Positions 17,690-27,445 of a stretch of 64,000 bases of DNA are shown in pieces. The notes beneath the pieces are model-generated. The model searched no databases. It saw nothing but the letters and a program-made list of their open reading frames with translations, and was not told the origin of the DNA. The stretch spans positions 911,280 to 975,279 of the forward strand of contig NZ_JAGYPG010000002.1 of assembly GCF_018343625.1 (NCBI RefSeq), read 5' to 3'. Position 1 is the stretch's first letter; each line of letters starts with the position of its first letter. Made by a program: the position numbers and the translations under genes. Source of the DNA: Lederbergia citri. Lineage in GTDB: Bacteria > Bacillota > Bacilli > Bacillales > Bacillaceae_C.

Positions 17690-19492
17690 TTATTCGACCA
17701 ATGACGCTTTTACTCCCTCCGGCTTGAACCAAATATCTTTGAAGTCGACCCAGCCTCTTGAATTCATGTGAACACCTTGTACAGAAGGGTGAAAAGCAGT
17801 TCCGAGTTTCTTATGGACGAGGAATATGACTGCATAATGTTCTTTAATAATGTGTTCAATTTCTAATAACTTATTTTCTCTCAAGCTTGCTTCCGGTTCT
17901 TGGAGTACTTCGTCTATTTTTAGATCTACTTTTTCCGCTAATTCATCTCCTAAATGAATGCGCAAAAAACTGTTGGCATACTGAAAATCATGAATTTGTG
18001 AAATTACTTCATCTCCCAACAGCACCTCAAATAATATACAATCCGCACGTTTAATCAACTCAATCTGCGCCATTTCATCCCAGTTAACGACGTTCACCAC
18101 TAAGTTAATTCCGAATTTCAAGCATTCATCCTTTAACCAATTCGCATCCAGTTCATGCCTTTCATAACAATATAATTGAATCGGTTCTCCTGCATAACCC
18201 GACTTTTGGAGAAGAGGTTCAACTTCAGATGAATTATGTTCTCGATCGATTACAGAAGGAAGTCCTCTTAATTGAAATCCATTTGACGGATACAGCCGTG
18301 GCTCACCTAATACCGAAATCATTTTCGATCTATCGATTAACCGATGGAAAGCTTTCCGAAAATATAGACTTTTTTGCGGGCCATTTTTCAATAGATTCAT
18401 CGTTAATAAACTGCTGCCTGCATAGATTTCTTCCTGTACCTTCCATGAATCATCTTCGTAATTAGCGCCTTCATCATGATTAACTAGCAGTTTTTCAATA
18501 TCTTGTTTTTCCAAATTTAATATTTTTTCGTTATTAGGCATTCTAGAAATTTCTATCCTGTCTAATTGCGGTCTTCCGAAAAAGTGAGAAGAAAAGGCTT
18601 CAAGGATACAAGTTTTCGATGTATTTTCTACCACTTTAAATGGACCTGTACCACTAGGGCAAATAGGAAATGCTTCATTCGGCATATCCGCAGGAAGAAT
18701 AGACATTGGGGTATAAGTCAAATTACTTAAAAACAGATAATTGGGACTATTTAAGTTAATCTGTACCGTAAAGTCACTATGAATGATCATATCTTTTATT
18801 TGACGTACTAACCATTTATGAGGTGTGTTACGTAAACGATTAAAGGTATAAACAACATCTTCAGCTTTAAGTTCTTTCCCATGATGAAATAATACGCCTT
18901 TCCGTAAATAAAACACCCATTTCGTTTGATCTTTATTAGTCTCCCAATGATGTGCGAGCATTCCTTTTAATTGATTAGAAGATCGATCGTAATCAAGCAA
19001 TGTGTTGTATATTTGGCTTGCCATATGGGCATCTAATTCATAATAAATGCATGCAGGGTCAAGTGTCGTAATCGGCCGAAAAATAGGGAAACGGAGAATT
19101 TCAATTCGGTCATCTTCGTTATCTTCAACGTTATAACCAAAGTAATCAGATAACCATGCCATAATCCGTTCTTTTACATTCGTTCCTTCTCCATATAGTT
19201 GAATTTGTTCAAGAGCTTCCTTTAACTCTCCGTCTTTAACAAGCTGGACAGCTTTGTCATACAAGATATCTTGGAGCGATTTTTTGAAAGTTAATGTAGA
19301 ACGGTTTCCTCTCCCTCTCCCAGGGATAAATTCTACCCAACCTAACTGCACCATTTTGGTAACGATTAATTTTGCATTTCGAGTCGTACAGAACCACAAT
19401 TCAGAAAGGGTATCCATTGAAATTGGATATGGTTCATTCTCTCTTGTATCTGTAAACGATCTCCATAAAGCAATAAAATCATTTGCCAACAT
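17690..19492 (-). CDS. SgrR-family DNA-binding regulator with solute-binding domain
   Basis: 600 residues. A winged-helix region occupies residues 1-110 (L-S-E-L-W-F-C-T-T-R-N-A-K-L-I-V-T-K-M), followed from about 150 by an oligopeptide/nickel-type solute-binding fold (R-P-I-T-T-L-D-P-A, L-A-H-H-W-E-T, D-V-V-Y-T-F-N-R-L). No signal peptide: the binding domain is intracellular and senses a ligand. SgrR of Escherichia responds to sugar-phosphate stress; Bacillus paralogues often sit beside sugar or peptide transporters, but none is here. AAGGGGG precedes the ATG. Divergent from the 65-residue ORF, with a shared palindrome between them. Confidence 0.87.
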   Translation of the reverse strand: MLANDFIALWRSFTDTRENEPYPISMDTLSELWFCTTRNAKLIVTKMVQLGWVEFIPGRGRGNRSTLTFKKSLQDILYDKAVQLVKDGELKEALEQIQLYGEGTNVKERIMAWLSDYFGYNVEDNEDDRIEILRFPIFRPITTLDPACIYYELDAHMASQIYNTLLDYDRSSNQLKGMLAHHWETNKDQTKWVFYLRKGVLFHHGKELKAEDVVYTFNRLRNTPHKWLVRQIKDMIIHSDFTVQINLNSPNYLFLSNLTYTPMSILPADMPNEAFPICPSGTGPFKVVENTSKTCILEAFSSHFFGRPQLDRIEISRMPNNEKILNLEKQDIEKLLVNHDEGANYEDDSWKVQEEIYAGSSLLTMNLLKNGPQKSLYFRKAFHRLIDRSKMISVLGEPRLYPSNGFQLRGLPSVIDREHNSSEVEPLLQKSGYAGEPIQLYCYERHELDANWLKDECLKFGINLVVNVVNWDEMAQIELIKRADCILFEVLLGDEVISQIHDFQYANSFLRIHLGDELAEKVDLKIDEVLQEPEASLRENKLLEIEHIIKEHYAVIFLVHKKLGTAFHPSVQGVHMNSRGWVDFKDIWFKPEGVKASLVE

Positions 19493-19620
19493 ATGTACAC
19501 CCCCTTTTATGAGCTATAAGGTGAAAAACAATTCCTTTCCCTTTCGCCTTTTTTATGTTTAATCCAATATACCATGGAAAATAAATCGTGGAATAGGTAT
19601 TTTTCGTCTTTAAGTGGAAA

Positions 19621-19637
19621 ATACATTTAGAATGTAT
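19621..19637. promoter_or_regulatory. perfect palindrome between sgrR-like gene and small ORF
   Basis: ATACATT-TAG-AATGTAT, perfect over seven bases each side, in the 209-base divergent intergenic region. A plausible operator for the SgrR-type protein; not tested. Confidence 0.4.
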
Positions 19638-19701
19638 ACCATTTTTAACCTCTGCCATTCTTATTACAATTGAATTAACAAAACAATGGAGGAGAATAAA
19701 A

Positions 19702-19899
19702 ATGATTAACTTATATTCTGAAGAAAAAAGAATGGAGCAAGAAGAAAGGGAAAGACGACGTATCGCAAATCAAGCATGGATGCATTCTAAGAAAAAACAT
19801 AACCGACATTTAAAAAGTACTTTTAAAGCATTATTTGATTTATCGAGATTAAAAAACTTTACTTTCAAAAAGCATTCCCGAAAAATATTTGATTCTTAG
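19702..19899 (+). CDS. 65-residue basic protein, unknown function
   Basis: A strongly basic small protein (acidic/basic helix E-E-K-R-M-E-Q-E-E-R-E-R-R-R, then many Lys/His/Arg) preceded by a strong GGAGGAG site eight bases before the ATG and followed by a clear terminator at 19978. I recognise no family. It is transcribed divergently from the SgrR-type regulator. In Escherichia the divergent partner of sgrR is the SgrS RNA, which encodes the 43-residue SgrT; the position is similar but no sequence likeness is claimed. The base composition suggests nucleic-acid or membrane-surface binding. Confidence 0.7.
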   Translation: MINLYSEEKRMEQEERERRRIANQAWMHSKKKHNRHLKSTFKALFDLSRLKNFTFKKHSRKIFDS

Positions 19900-19977
19900 C
19901 GTAACACGGGAGAAATTTATCGAATATTTCCGGGGAAATATGACGAAACAACATATTTATTGCCTTTATGATGAAAA

Positions 19978-20006
19978 ATGCTTCTGACTATAGAAGCATT
20001 TTTTTT
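19978..20006 (+). terminator. terminator after the 65-residue ORF
   Basis: ATGCTTCT/AGAAGCAT perfect stem, six-base loop, then eight T. Confidence 0.8.
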
Positions 20007-20055
20007 ATTTTTTATCAAAAACTATTTAGCAATATCAAATTTCAGGAGGATATGA

Positions 20056-21648
20056 ATGAAAGCAACAGACGTAATTGTACAATGTTTGGAAAATGAAGAC
20101 GTCGAATACGTCTTTGGCATTGTTGGGAAAGAAACTTTGGACTTTATAGAATCTCTTTCAAAATCTAAGCAAATCACCTTTATTCCCGTCAGACACGAAC
20201 AAGGTGCAGCATTTATGGCAAGCGCGTATGGAAAATTCTCCGGTAATTCGGGTGTTTGCACTTCTACCTTAGGTCCAGGGGCAACGAATTTATTAACCGG
20301 GATAGCAAGTGCCTATCTAGACTATTCCCCTGTTGTTGCAATCTCAGGACAAGCAGGACTCGACAAACAGCATAAGTACTACCACCAGCTCATTGATTTA
20401 ATAAAATTATTTGAACCAATTACAAAGTGTGCAATTCAAGTTTTAGACAATCAATCGATTTCAGAATTGATACGACATACCTTTCGTACTTCAAAAATGG
20501 AGAAGCCAGGACCAGCTCTTTTAATTATTCCTGAAAATTTGGCAATGGAAGCTGCTCCACCTAAGGTAATTCCCATTAATCCACAGCCAAGTACCCAACC
20601 AGATCATTCATCAATTGCTGAAGCAGGTAAGATCCTTAACGAATGCCAGAAACCATTTGTAATCGTTGGAAATGGAGTTATACGTCAAAAAGGAATCGAA
20701 CAATTTATTACTTTTATTGAAAATCTCCAAGCACCTGTCACCCACTCTTTTTCAGCGAAAGGGATTGTACCAAAAAACTGCCCCCTTAATTACTATACTT
20801 TTGGATTCGAAGAGAATGATCTTGTTTTATCTGGAATAAGTGAAGCAGATTTGTTAATTGTCATTGGCTTTGACGTGGTTGAAAAACTTCCAAAGGATTG
20901 GAACAAAAACAAAATACCGGTGCTTCACATTCATGCACAACCAGCCCTTGTGGATGAATTTTATCCAGCCAAAGTGGAATTGATTGGTAATATTCACAGG
21001 TCTTTAAAAGAAATGAATGGACAACATATCCAACCAAAAAATTGGACGCCTTCAGGAAATTTAAAAAAGAAAATCGAGCAAACTTATCAAATTAACTTTA
21101 GTCAAAAAGAAATTTCTCATTTGTCTTTAACTACAGAAAATATTTTGCACATCATCGAAAAAGTATCAACTGAACATACGATTTTAATATCAGATGTTGG
21201 CGCACACAAAATATCCATTGCACGGACCTACCAACCACAGCAAGCTGGAGGTCTTCTTATCTCAAACGGGTTTGCATCAATGGGAATGGCCATCCCCAGT
21301 TCAATCGGAGTAAAATTAGCTCGTCCAAATGACACCATCATTTGCATTACAGGTGACGGTGGTGCGTTGATGAATTTTGCAGAAATTGAGACTGCGAAAC
21401 GCCTTGGCCTCTCCTTCATCATCATTGTTTTGAACGATTATGTATTAGAGCTTGAAAAGCAAATGATGAATAAGAAATTCGGTACTAGCTTTGGTGTTAA
21501 CTTCGGAAATCCCGATTTTGTTCAATTAGCGATGAGTTTCGGAATTAAAGGTGTAAGGCCGCAAACTATTGGCGAATTTGAGGAATTATTGAAATCTGCC
21601 ATTTCTTCTAATGAGCTTATCTTATTCGAGATTCCACTTTCCCAATGA
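20056..21648 (+). CDS. thiamine-diphosphate-dependent enzyme, acetolactate-synthase-like
   Basis: 530 residues with the three-domain TPP fold. The catalytic Glu is in R-H-E-Q-G-A-A near 50-56, and the TPP/Mg motif G-D-G-G-A-L-M-N-F-A starts near 435. It resembles the catalytic subunit of acetolactate synthase (AlsS/IlvB type), which condenses two pyruvates, but it is shorter and no regulatory subunit (ilvN) or decarboxylase (alsD) adjoins it. It could be an anabolic paralogue or act on another 2-oxo acid. AGGAGG precedes the ATG. Single-gene unit. Confidence 0.82.
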   Translation: MKATDVIVQCLENEDVEYVFGIVGKETLDFIESLSKSKQITFIPVRHEQGAAFMASAYGKFSGNSGVCTSTLGPGATNLLTGIASAYLDYSPVVAISGQAGLDKQHKYYHQLIDLIKLFEPITKCAIQVLDNQSISELIRHTFRTSKMEKPGPALLIIPENLAMEAAPPKVIPINPQPSTQPDHSSIAEAGKILNECQKPFVIVGNGVIRQKGIEQFITFIENLQAPVTHSFSAKGIVPKNCPLNYYTFGFEENDLVLSGISEADLLIVIGFDVVEKLPKDWNKNKIPVLHIHAQPALVDEFYPAKVELIGNIHRSLKEMNGQHIQPKNWTPSGNLKKKIEQTYQINFSQKEISHLSLTTENILHIIEKVSTEHTILISDVGAHKISIARTYQPQQAGGLLISNGFASMGMAIPSSIGVKLARPNDTIICITGDGGALMNFAEIETAKRLGLSFIIIVLNDYVLELEKQMMNKKFGTSFGVNFGNPDFVQLAMSFGIKGVRPQTIGEFEELLKSAISSNELILFEIPLSQ

Positions 21649-21779
21649 ACATAGAACAAACCTTAGACAGGCAGGAGAGGATTTGAAAGACCAATTGATG
21701 TAGTGTTTGGTAGTCGAAATGAAATGTATTAATAGTCCTTCAGGTGGTTTTTATCAAAACACTGGCGTCATTTGGAAAA

Positions 21780-22358
21780 TCACAAAACAAGCTTTTTAAT
21801 ACGTTTGAAGCTCGTCACACTGATTTCAATCCATATCCAGCTATAAAATAAAGAAAACAAAAGGATGCTGCCTGTCGTAAATACGTTAAAAGAAGTTGAG
21901 GCCACCGGACCAAGCAGTGGAAATTTGAAAATATATAAAACGGCTAAGATCCCTATAAATAATGAAGCAGTCCCCCCAAAAAGAATGCTGAATCTTTTTT
22001 TGAAAAATAAAAATGAAAATCCTATTCCTAGACCGAGTAAGCCTGTGGTAAACGGAAAGACGATGAGCTCGGTCGGTTGAAAAAAAAATAATAGTAAGAT
22101 CGTTAATAAATAGGAGAGTAGACCATAGCGTAATGATAAAATCGTACACACGATAATGGGCGCTGTTGATAATGGGCTTATAAATAATCCGATTACCGGA
22201 ATAAATCCACCCGCTGCTTGGAATACCGCAGCTAGGCAGCTTAATAAAGAAAATAAAACTAATTTTTTCGTTGGAGAGTGCTGATTGAAAGTATCATGAA
22301 TCTTTTTTGCATCATTAGATATAGTTTTAGAAAACAATTTGATTCTCTCCCTCTGCAT
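21780..22358 (-). CDS. multi-helix membrane protein of unknown function
   Basis: 192 residues: a polar start of about 30 residues and then five to six hydrophobic segments, with a G-G-F-I-P-V-I-G-L-F-I-S-P-L-S-T-A-P motif that resembles small ECF-transporter-like or DUF membrane proteins. I cannot assign a family. The ATG at 22358 has no convincing ribosome site; a TTG at 22337 is nine bases from GAGGGAG and may be the true start, giving 185 residues. Single gene, convergent with the TPP enzyme. Confidence 0.6.
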   Translation of the reverse strand: MQRERIKLFSKTISNDAKKIHDTFNQHSPTKKLVLFSLLSCLAAVFQAAGGFIPVIGLFISPLSTAPIIVCTILSLRYGLLSYLLTILLLFFFQPTELIVFPFTTGLLGLGIGFSFLFFKKRFSILFGGTASLFIGILAVLYIFKFPLLGPVASTSFNVFTTGSILLFSLFYSWIWIEISVTSFKRIKKLVL

Positions 22359-22468
22359 TTTTCATATAAGTTCCAATCATTGTATGACCTTCATCACATT
22401 TAATTGCTAGAAACTATCACTGAAATTAATTCATGTTATAATGAGAAAAAAAAGTAAAGGAAGAGAAT

Positions 22469-23485
22469 ATGATACTTGGATTAACAATCATCTTAATACT
22501 CGTTTTATTTTTACCTTTTACTGTGAAAAAAGTTGAACACAATTTAGAGGCTTTCTTATTTGTCATGGGACTGGCTGCCGCTTTCATTAGCCATGTAATG
22601 GACGCAAAATTATTTATGAAAGCATTAGAAGATCCTATACATATTACATTAGCCGTTCTTATAGCTGGCTTATTATTCAAGTGGCTGCAAACACCCATAG
22701 AAAAAAGCATTTTAGGTGTTAGCAAAGCGATTCCTTTTCGATTATTCATCGCGTTAACAGTTATTCTTCTCGGTCTTATTTCAAGCGTGATCACGGCGAT
22801 TATTGCTGCTATTGTGCTAGTAGTGATTGTCAGCGTACTAAAACTCGATCGCGGGTCAGAATTGCGACTTGTCGTTCTTGCCTGTTTTTCAATTGGTTTA
22901 GGTGCGGCATTGACACCTATTGGCGAACCATTGTCTACTATCGCAATCAGCAAATTAAATGAGGATTTCTTTTATTTGCTTGAACTAATCGGCATGGATG
23001 TCATACCAGCGGTAACGTTATTTGGAATTTTGGCTGCAATTCTTGTCAGTCCAAACCAATCGGAAACTGGATTAGCGGCTCAACAAACTGCAGAAAGCTA
23101 CTCAGAAATTATCATACGCGCTGTAAAAATCTATTTATTCGTAATGGGATTAACTTTACTAGGTGCAGGTTTTGAACCTTTTATTGAAAAGTATTTACTT
23201 GGACTCAGCCCGTTGTTGCTATATTGGATCAACATGATTTCCGCCATTTTAGATAACGCAACATTAGCTGCAGCAGAAATAAGTCCTGCGATGGACGAGC
23301 CTACCATTAAAGCGATCTTGCTCGGTCTTTTAATTAGTGGAGGAATGCTTATACCAGGAAACATCCCTAACATCATTGCCGCCGGTAAGCTAAACATTAC
23401 AAGCCGTGAATGGGCTCGTTTCGGAGTACCTGTAGGCTTAATTGCAATGGTCGTGTATTTTATTGTTATTTTGATTTTTGGATAA
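22469..23485 (+). CDS. DUF1646-family putative cation transporter
   Basis: 338 residues, about ten hydrophobic helices. The G-L-G-A-A-L-T-P-I-G-E-P-L-S-T motif near 144-158 and the second-half repeat A-I-L-D-N-A-T-L-A-A-A-E-I fit DUF1646, membrane proteins with an inverted-repeat ion-transporter (IT superfamily) look. Function has not been established as far as I know; a sodium or proton exchanger is often suggested. A strong AAAGGAAG site precedes the ATG. Monocistronic with its own terminator. Confidence 0.72.
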   Translation: MILGLTIILILVLFLPFTVKKVEHNLEAFLFVMGLAAAFISHVMDAKLFMKALEDPIHITLAVLIAGLLFKWLQTPIEKSILGVSKAIPFRLFIALTVILLGLISSVITAIIAAIVLVVIVSVLKLDRGSELRLVVLACFSIGLGAALTPIGEPLSTIAISKLNEDFFYLLELIGMDVIPAVTLFGILAAILVSPNQSETGLAAQQTAESYSEIIIRAVKIYLFVMGLTLLGAGFEPFIEKYLLGLSPLLLYWINMISAILDNATLAAAEISPAMDEPTIKAILLGLLISGGMLIPGNIPNIIAAGKLNITSREWARFGVPVGLIAMVVYFIVILIFG

Positions 23486-23512
23486 AACACAAAAACTTAA
23501 TGACTTCAATAT

Positions 23513-23552
23513 TAAACCCCACCTTTCCTTCGGATAAGGCGGGGTTTTTTTC
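23513..23552 (+). terminator. terminator of the DUF1646 gene
   Basis: AACCCCACCTT paired with AAGGCGGGGTT (one mismatch), loop of about ten bases, then seven T. Confidence 0.75.
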
Positions 23553-23644
23553 GTCTAGATCTGTATTTTGGCATTGTTAATACTCGCATTTCTATAATTC
23601 TCTAATGAATCCGGTTTTACCACAATTGGTTTCCAAACCACCAC

Positions 23645-23682
23645 AAAAAACGGTTGGATTTTTTAACATCCAACCGTTTTTT
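23645..23682 (-). terminator. terminator of the aminopeptidase operon, bidirectional
   Basis: ACGGTTGGAT and ATCCAACCGT form a perfect stem flanked by A and T runs on both strands; ends the minus-strand operon at 23704. Confidence 0.85.
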
Positions 23683-23703
23683 CCTAAGAATTTTATTAGG
23701 TGT

Positions 23704-25083
23704 TTACTTAGATACATGAATCGTAAAATCAGCTAAAAGACGGGCACCGAAGCCTGTTGCTGCTTTCGGATAGTAGCCAGTTGCACGGTTGCTAGCCATG
23801 ACACCCGCCATATCGATATGAAGCCATTTACTTGATTTTGGAACGAATCGGCGCAAGAATAAACCTGCCGTAATCGAACCGGCCTCAGCCTTTGCACTGA
23901 TGTTGCAAAGATCTCCATAATCGCTGTTGAGATAAGAGTCGTAGGCGTCAACCAACGGCATTGGCCATACGTAATCGCCATTTTCACGGCCGATCTTTTT
24001 CATTTCATCTGACAACTCTTCATCACCAAATACACCAGCAATTTTCGATCCAAGGGCGTTTCCAATTGCACCTGTCAAAGTAGCGATATCTACTATGTAA
24101 TCAGCTTGTAATTCTCCTGCACGAATTAAACCATCTGCTAAAATAAGTCTTCCCTCAGCATCTGTATTCCCAACTTGCACTGTTAACCCATTTTTATATT
24201 GAATGACTTCGGACGGCAGGAAGGAATGACGATCAGGCATATTTTCCACCATTGGAATTAGTGCAGTTACATTTACAGGTGCTTTCATATCAACGAGGAA
24301 TTTCATTGCACCCGCAACCGCCGCGGATCCTCCCATATCCATTTTCATATCACTAATATCCGCGCCTCTTTTCAAGCTAATGCCACCTGTATCAAAAGTT
24401 ACCCCTTTTCCTACAAGGACAACATGAGGCTTTGTTTTGTCCGTGCAATAGGAAATTTCCACGAAAGCAGGCTTGTACTTACTCCCCTTGCAAACAGCCA
24501 AAACACCGTTCATTTGAAGTTCTTCCAGTTGTTTTCCACGAATAATTTGTACTTTTGCGTCGGTATTACTAAATTCTTTCGCAAGGAGCTCAGGATATGT
24601 TTCAGGATTTAGCGCGCTCGGAATTTCATTCATTAAATCTCTTGAAAAAGATACCGCCCTGGCTCGAGCTTCACCTTCTTTAACAAAAGATTGAACATCT
24701 TCGCAATCTATTAATTCCAATTTTGTTTTAATAGATTTTTTATCAGATTTATATGTTAAAAATTGATAAGAACCTAATTCCCATCCTTCAATAAACGCAC
24801 AAACAGCCTTCCCTTTATTCAATTTTGAAAAGCCATTTTCTAAAACGGGGCCTTCCAAAATAACGGAAGGAACTTTCCTGCCACTCAATTCTCTGGAAAT
24901 GGATCCTGCAATGTTTCTAACATCTTCATATGTACAGTCTGTTTCTTTAATCACTGCATAAACATTGCCATCTAATAATAACGTAATGAACGTCCCTTGA
25001 TGATTTTGAATAAATTCTTTTAATTGGGGATCATTTTCTACGAGTGAATTGTTTGAAAAAGTAATATATGCCTTTGATGTCAT
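23704..25083 (-). CDS. leucyl aminopeptidase, peptidase family M17
   Basis: 459 residues. The C-terminal catalytic half has the M17 signature N-T-D-A-E-G-R-L near 309-316, the metal ligands in V-G-K-G-V-T-F-D-T-G-G and D-M-K-M-D-M-G-G-S, and the C-terminal M-A-G-V. The N-terminal half is shorter and more divergent than PepA. It removes N-terminal residues from peptides using two metal ions, in the cytosol. AAAGGAG precedes the ATG; it follows the acyl-CoA dehydrogenase by 13 bases, so it is the last gene of the disrupted operon. Confidence 0.9.
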   Translation of the reverse strand: MTSKAYITFSNNSLVENDPQLKEFIQNHQGTFITLLLDGNVYAVIKETDCTYEDVRNIAGSISRELSGRKVPSVILEGPVLENGFSKLNKGKAVCAFIEGWELGSYQFLTYKSDKKSIKTKLELIDCEDVQSFVKEGEARARAVSFSRDLMNEIPSALNPETYPELLAKEFSNTDAKVQIIRGKQLEELQMNGVLAVCKGSKYKPAFVEISYCTDKTKPHVVLVGKGVTFDTGGISLKRGADISDMKMDMGGSAAVAGAMKFLVDMKAPVNVTALIPMVENMPDRHSFLPSEVIQYKNGLTVQVGNTDAEGRLILADGLIRAGELQADYIVDIATLTGAIGNALGSKIAGVFGDEELSDEMKKIGRENGDYVWPMPLVDAYDSYLNSDYGDLCNISAKAEAGSITAGLFLRRFVPKSSKWLHIDMAGVMASNRATGYYPKAATGFGARLLADFTIHVSK

Positions 25084-25096
25084 AACTCTCTCTCCT

Positions 25097-26269
25097 TTAA
25101 TTTTTTGCCCAAAATGCAGCCGTTGCCAGTCCCTTTAATACCACGTCATCCATCGGAGGATTATGTAAGCCTGCTCGAACATCGCGATACATTCTTTCTA
25201 GTGGAAGTTTTCTCGACAAACTTCCCCCTCCCACTATACGCATCGCTTGATCGACGATAGATAATGCGGAATTCGTTGCAACATATTTTGCTAAACCAAG
25301 TTCAGATTTGAGCCCGAGTCGTTCTTCAGGATTTTTATCCCAACGATCAGCCACAGAATAAAGAAACATTCTAGCTGTTTTCAACTCCGCTTCAATTTTT
25401 CCGATTTTTTGCTGGATATGGTCTACTTCAGCAATCGGACCAGGCAAACTATTAGGTCGATAATTAAGGGCAAAATTTACAGCAAAATCCCGCGCTGCAT
25501 GTGCGATTCCAATATAACAAGCGGGAATATGCAACATCCAGCCAGAGTCGCTTTGGTGATGTGTTTTCTCTCCCGGAACTTCTACTTCAATCAGCGCTGA
25601 ATCGGGTACAAACACATTGTCCAAAATAACGTCGTGGCTCCCGGTTGCTCTCATGCTCATCGTATTCCAAGTTTCTTCGATTTTTACGTTTTCCGATTTT
25701 TGAACTAAAAAACGACCAATTTTATTTTCATCCTTGATTCCCGCACTAACCGTGAAATAATTTAATATCGGGCTTAACGTACTGAATGTTTTTCGCCCAG
25801 AAATGACCCAACCATCTTCCGTTTTCTCTGCTGTTGTCTGGGGTCTCCCGCCTCGTGCTGGACTTCCAGTAGCGCGTTCGCTCGCAAAAGAGTTGATCAT
25901 TTCACCGTCTTCCACTACTTTTTTGCAAAAATCCTTGAATAATTCTTCCGGCCATTCTCTGCTTTCCCTCAAACTAAGCATCATGCCTACATGCCAGCCG
26001 ACGCCAAGTGCAGTAGAGCCATCCCCTTTTGCAATTCTCTCTTGCATGAGGACCATTTCATATAAAGACGCCCCGTCTCCACTGTATTCTTTCGGAACTG
26101 TCGTTTTTAAATAACCCGCTTCTTTCATATCCTCAAAGTTTTCAAATGGGAAAGATCCTTCTTCATCATGAATATGAGCCCTTTTGGCAAAGTTCACTGC
26201 CAGCTGATCAGCCATTTCGGCAAATTTCTGTTCTCTTTCGTTTCGGATAAAATAATCTTTGTATTTCAT
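25097..26269 (-). CDS. acyl-CoA dehydrogenase-family flavoprotein
   Basis: 390 residues with the all-alpha/beta/all-alpha layout. Visible landmarks are A-F-A-S-E-R-A-T-G-S and G-R-K-T-F-S-T-L-S (FAD/substrate region, about 130-175), and M-R-I-V-G-G-G-S-L near 355 in the C-terminal FAD-contacting segment. The usual catalytic Glu position is not obvious, so it may be a monooxygenase-like member (DszC/HpaB-like group) rather than a beta-oxidation enzyme. The start lies one base after the stop of the alcohol dehydrogenase pseudogene. With that gene broken, its transcription may depend on other promoters. Confidence 0.82.
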   Translation of the reverse strand: MKYKDYFIRNEREQKFAEMADQLAVNFAKRAHIHDEEGSFPFENFEDMKEAGYLKTTVPKEYSGDGASLYEMVLMQERIAKGDGSTALGVGWHVGMMLSLRESREWPEELFKDFCKKVVEDGEMINSFASERATGSPARGGRPQTTAEKTEDGWVISGRKTFSTLSPILNYFTVSAGIKDENKIGRFLVQKSENVKIEETWNTMSMRATGSHDVILDNVFVPDSALIEVEVPGEKTHHQSDSGWMLHIPACYIGIAHAARDFAVNFALNYRPNSLPGPIAEVDHIQQKIGKIEAELKTARMFLYSVADRWDKNPEERLGLKSELGLAKYVATNSALSIVDQAMRIVGGGSLSRKLPLERMYRDVRAGLHNPPMDDVVLKGLATAAFWAKN

Positions 26270-27287
26270 ACTAGCACCTCGCTTTTGTAGGATAAATCAT
26301 CACCTTTACACTCGTGTCCTTTTGTGTTCTTTCAAGTTCAACGGCCTCTTTAATATCGTGTAAAGAATATTTGTGTGTGATGATTTTTTCAATATCGATT
26401 TTCGAATTACTAAGCGCCTGAATGGCGTCAGGATATGTATTTGCATAACGAAAAACGCCATATACATCGATTTCCCCATCAATTAATTGGTTTACATCAA
26501 TAGGGATGGAATCTGAAGTTGGAAGTCCAATAAGAACAATGCGGCCTCATCTATTTACTATTTTTAGCGTATCAGAAAATAGCCTTACTATTACCAGAAG
26601 TCTCTACTACCAAATTTACACCTTTTTATAAGGTTAATGTTGATATATGCTCATTGATATCGTCATGTATAGGGTCGAAAATAGCCGTGACTTCCAATTT
26701 CTTTGCCAGTTCTCGTCTATATGGGACTACATCGCTCGCGTATATTTCAGTAATCCCAAACATTTTCGCCGCTTGAATGGCAAGCAGCCCAATCGGACCA
26801 AGTCCGCTGACAAAAAGTCGGTCTGCCATCGATGCCTTTCCGCGCTTCAGCGCATGAATTCCTACGGATAGTGGCTCAAGTATAGCTCCTTCTTCATAAG
26901 ACATCTCGTCTGGGAGTTTGAAAAGGAAATCGCTTCGGATTGTCACATATTCCGCCCACGCCCCATCAACTGGAGGGGTGGCCATAAAAACAACATCTGG
27001 ACATAGGTTATACCTTCCGGATTTGCAGTATTCACATCTTCCACAAGTGACACCAGGTTCAACAGCAACACGGTCTCCAACCGTAACATTTTTTACATCT
27101 TCACCGACATCGACTACCTCTCCTGCCAGTTCATGGTCTAGTATAATCGGCTCCTTCACTTCGTATCTACCAATTTTTCCATGCTCATAATAATGAACGT
27201 CAGAACCACAGACTCCGATGCAGTATACTTTTACTAGCGCTTCATCTTTTTTCGGAACAGGAACAGCTACTTGTTTTACCTCAATAT

Positions 27288-27445
27288 TTGAGACTCCCAC
27301 GACTAAAGTCGCAAGCCCTACACCATACGGTGAAACGGGTGGGATTCTTGCATGACTAAACGTTCTCAATTCATTTCTGCTTTGAACAGCCTGCAAGGTT
27401 AGGGTATCTCATTACCCCTCATAGGGCAGAACATATAGTTCCCTA
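27288..27445 (-). ncRNA. putative omega RNA (reRNA) of TnpB
   Basis: In TnpB systems the guide RNA scaffold comes from the 3' end of tnpB plus the right end of the element, with the guide read from flanking host DNA. Here the stretch from the tnpB stop to the TCAA edge is rich in hairpins (for example around the CACCCG...GGTGTAGGG and GACTTTAGTC segments). The guide would start at 27287 and run into the alcohol dehydrogenase pseudogene. The 5' limit inside tnpB is not known. Confidence 0.6.

Noticed and set aside
22426..22953. 175-codon minus-strand ORF opposite the DUF1646 gene
   Set aside because: Antisense shadow of a membrane-protein gene, no ribosome site and no family likeness.
26626..27396. 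256-codon alcohol dehydrogenase reading frame as an intact gene
   Set aside because: Its first about 36 codons come from the right end of the TnpB element and it ends at a nonsense codon; the true gene is a pseudogene.
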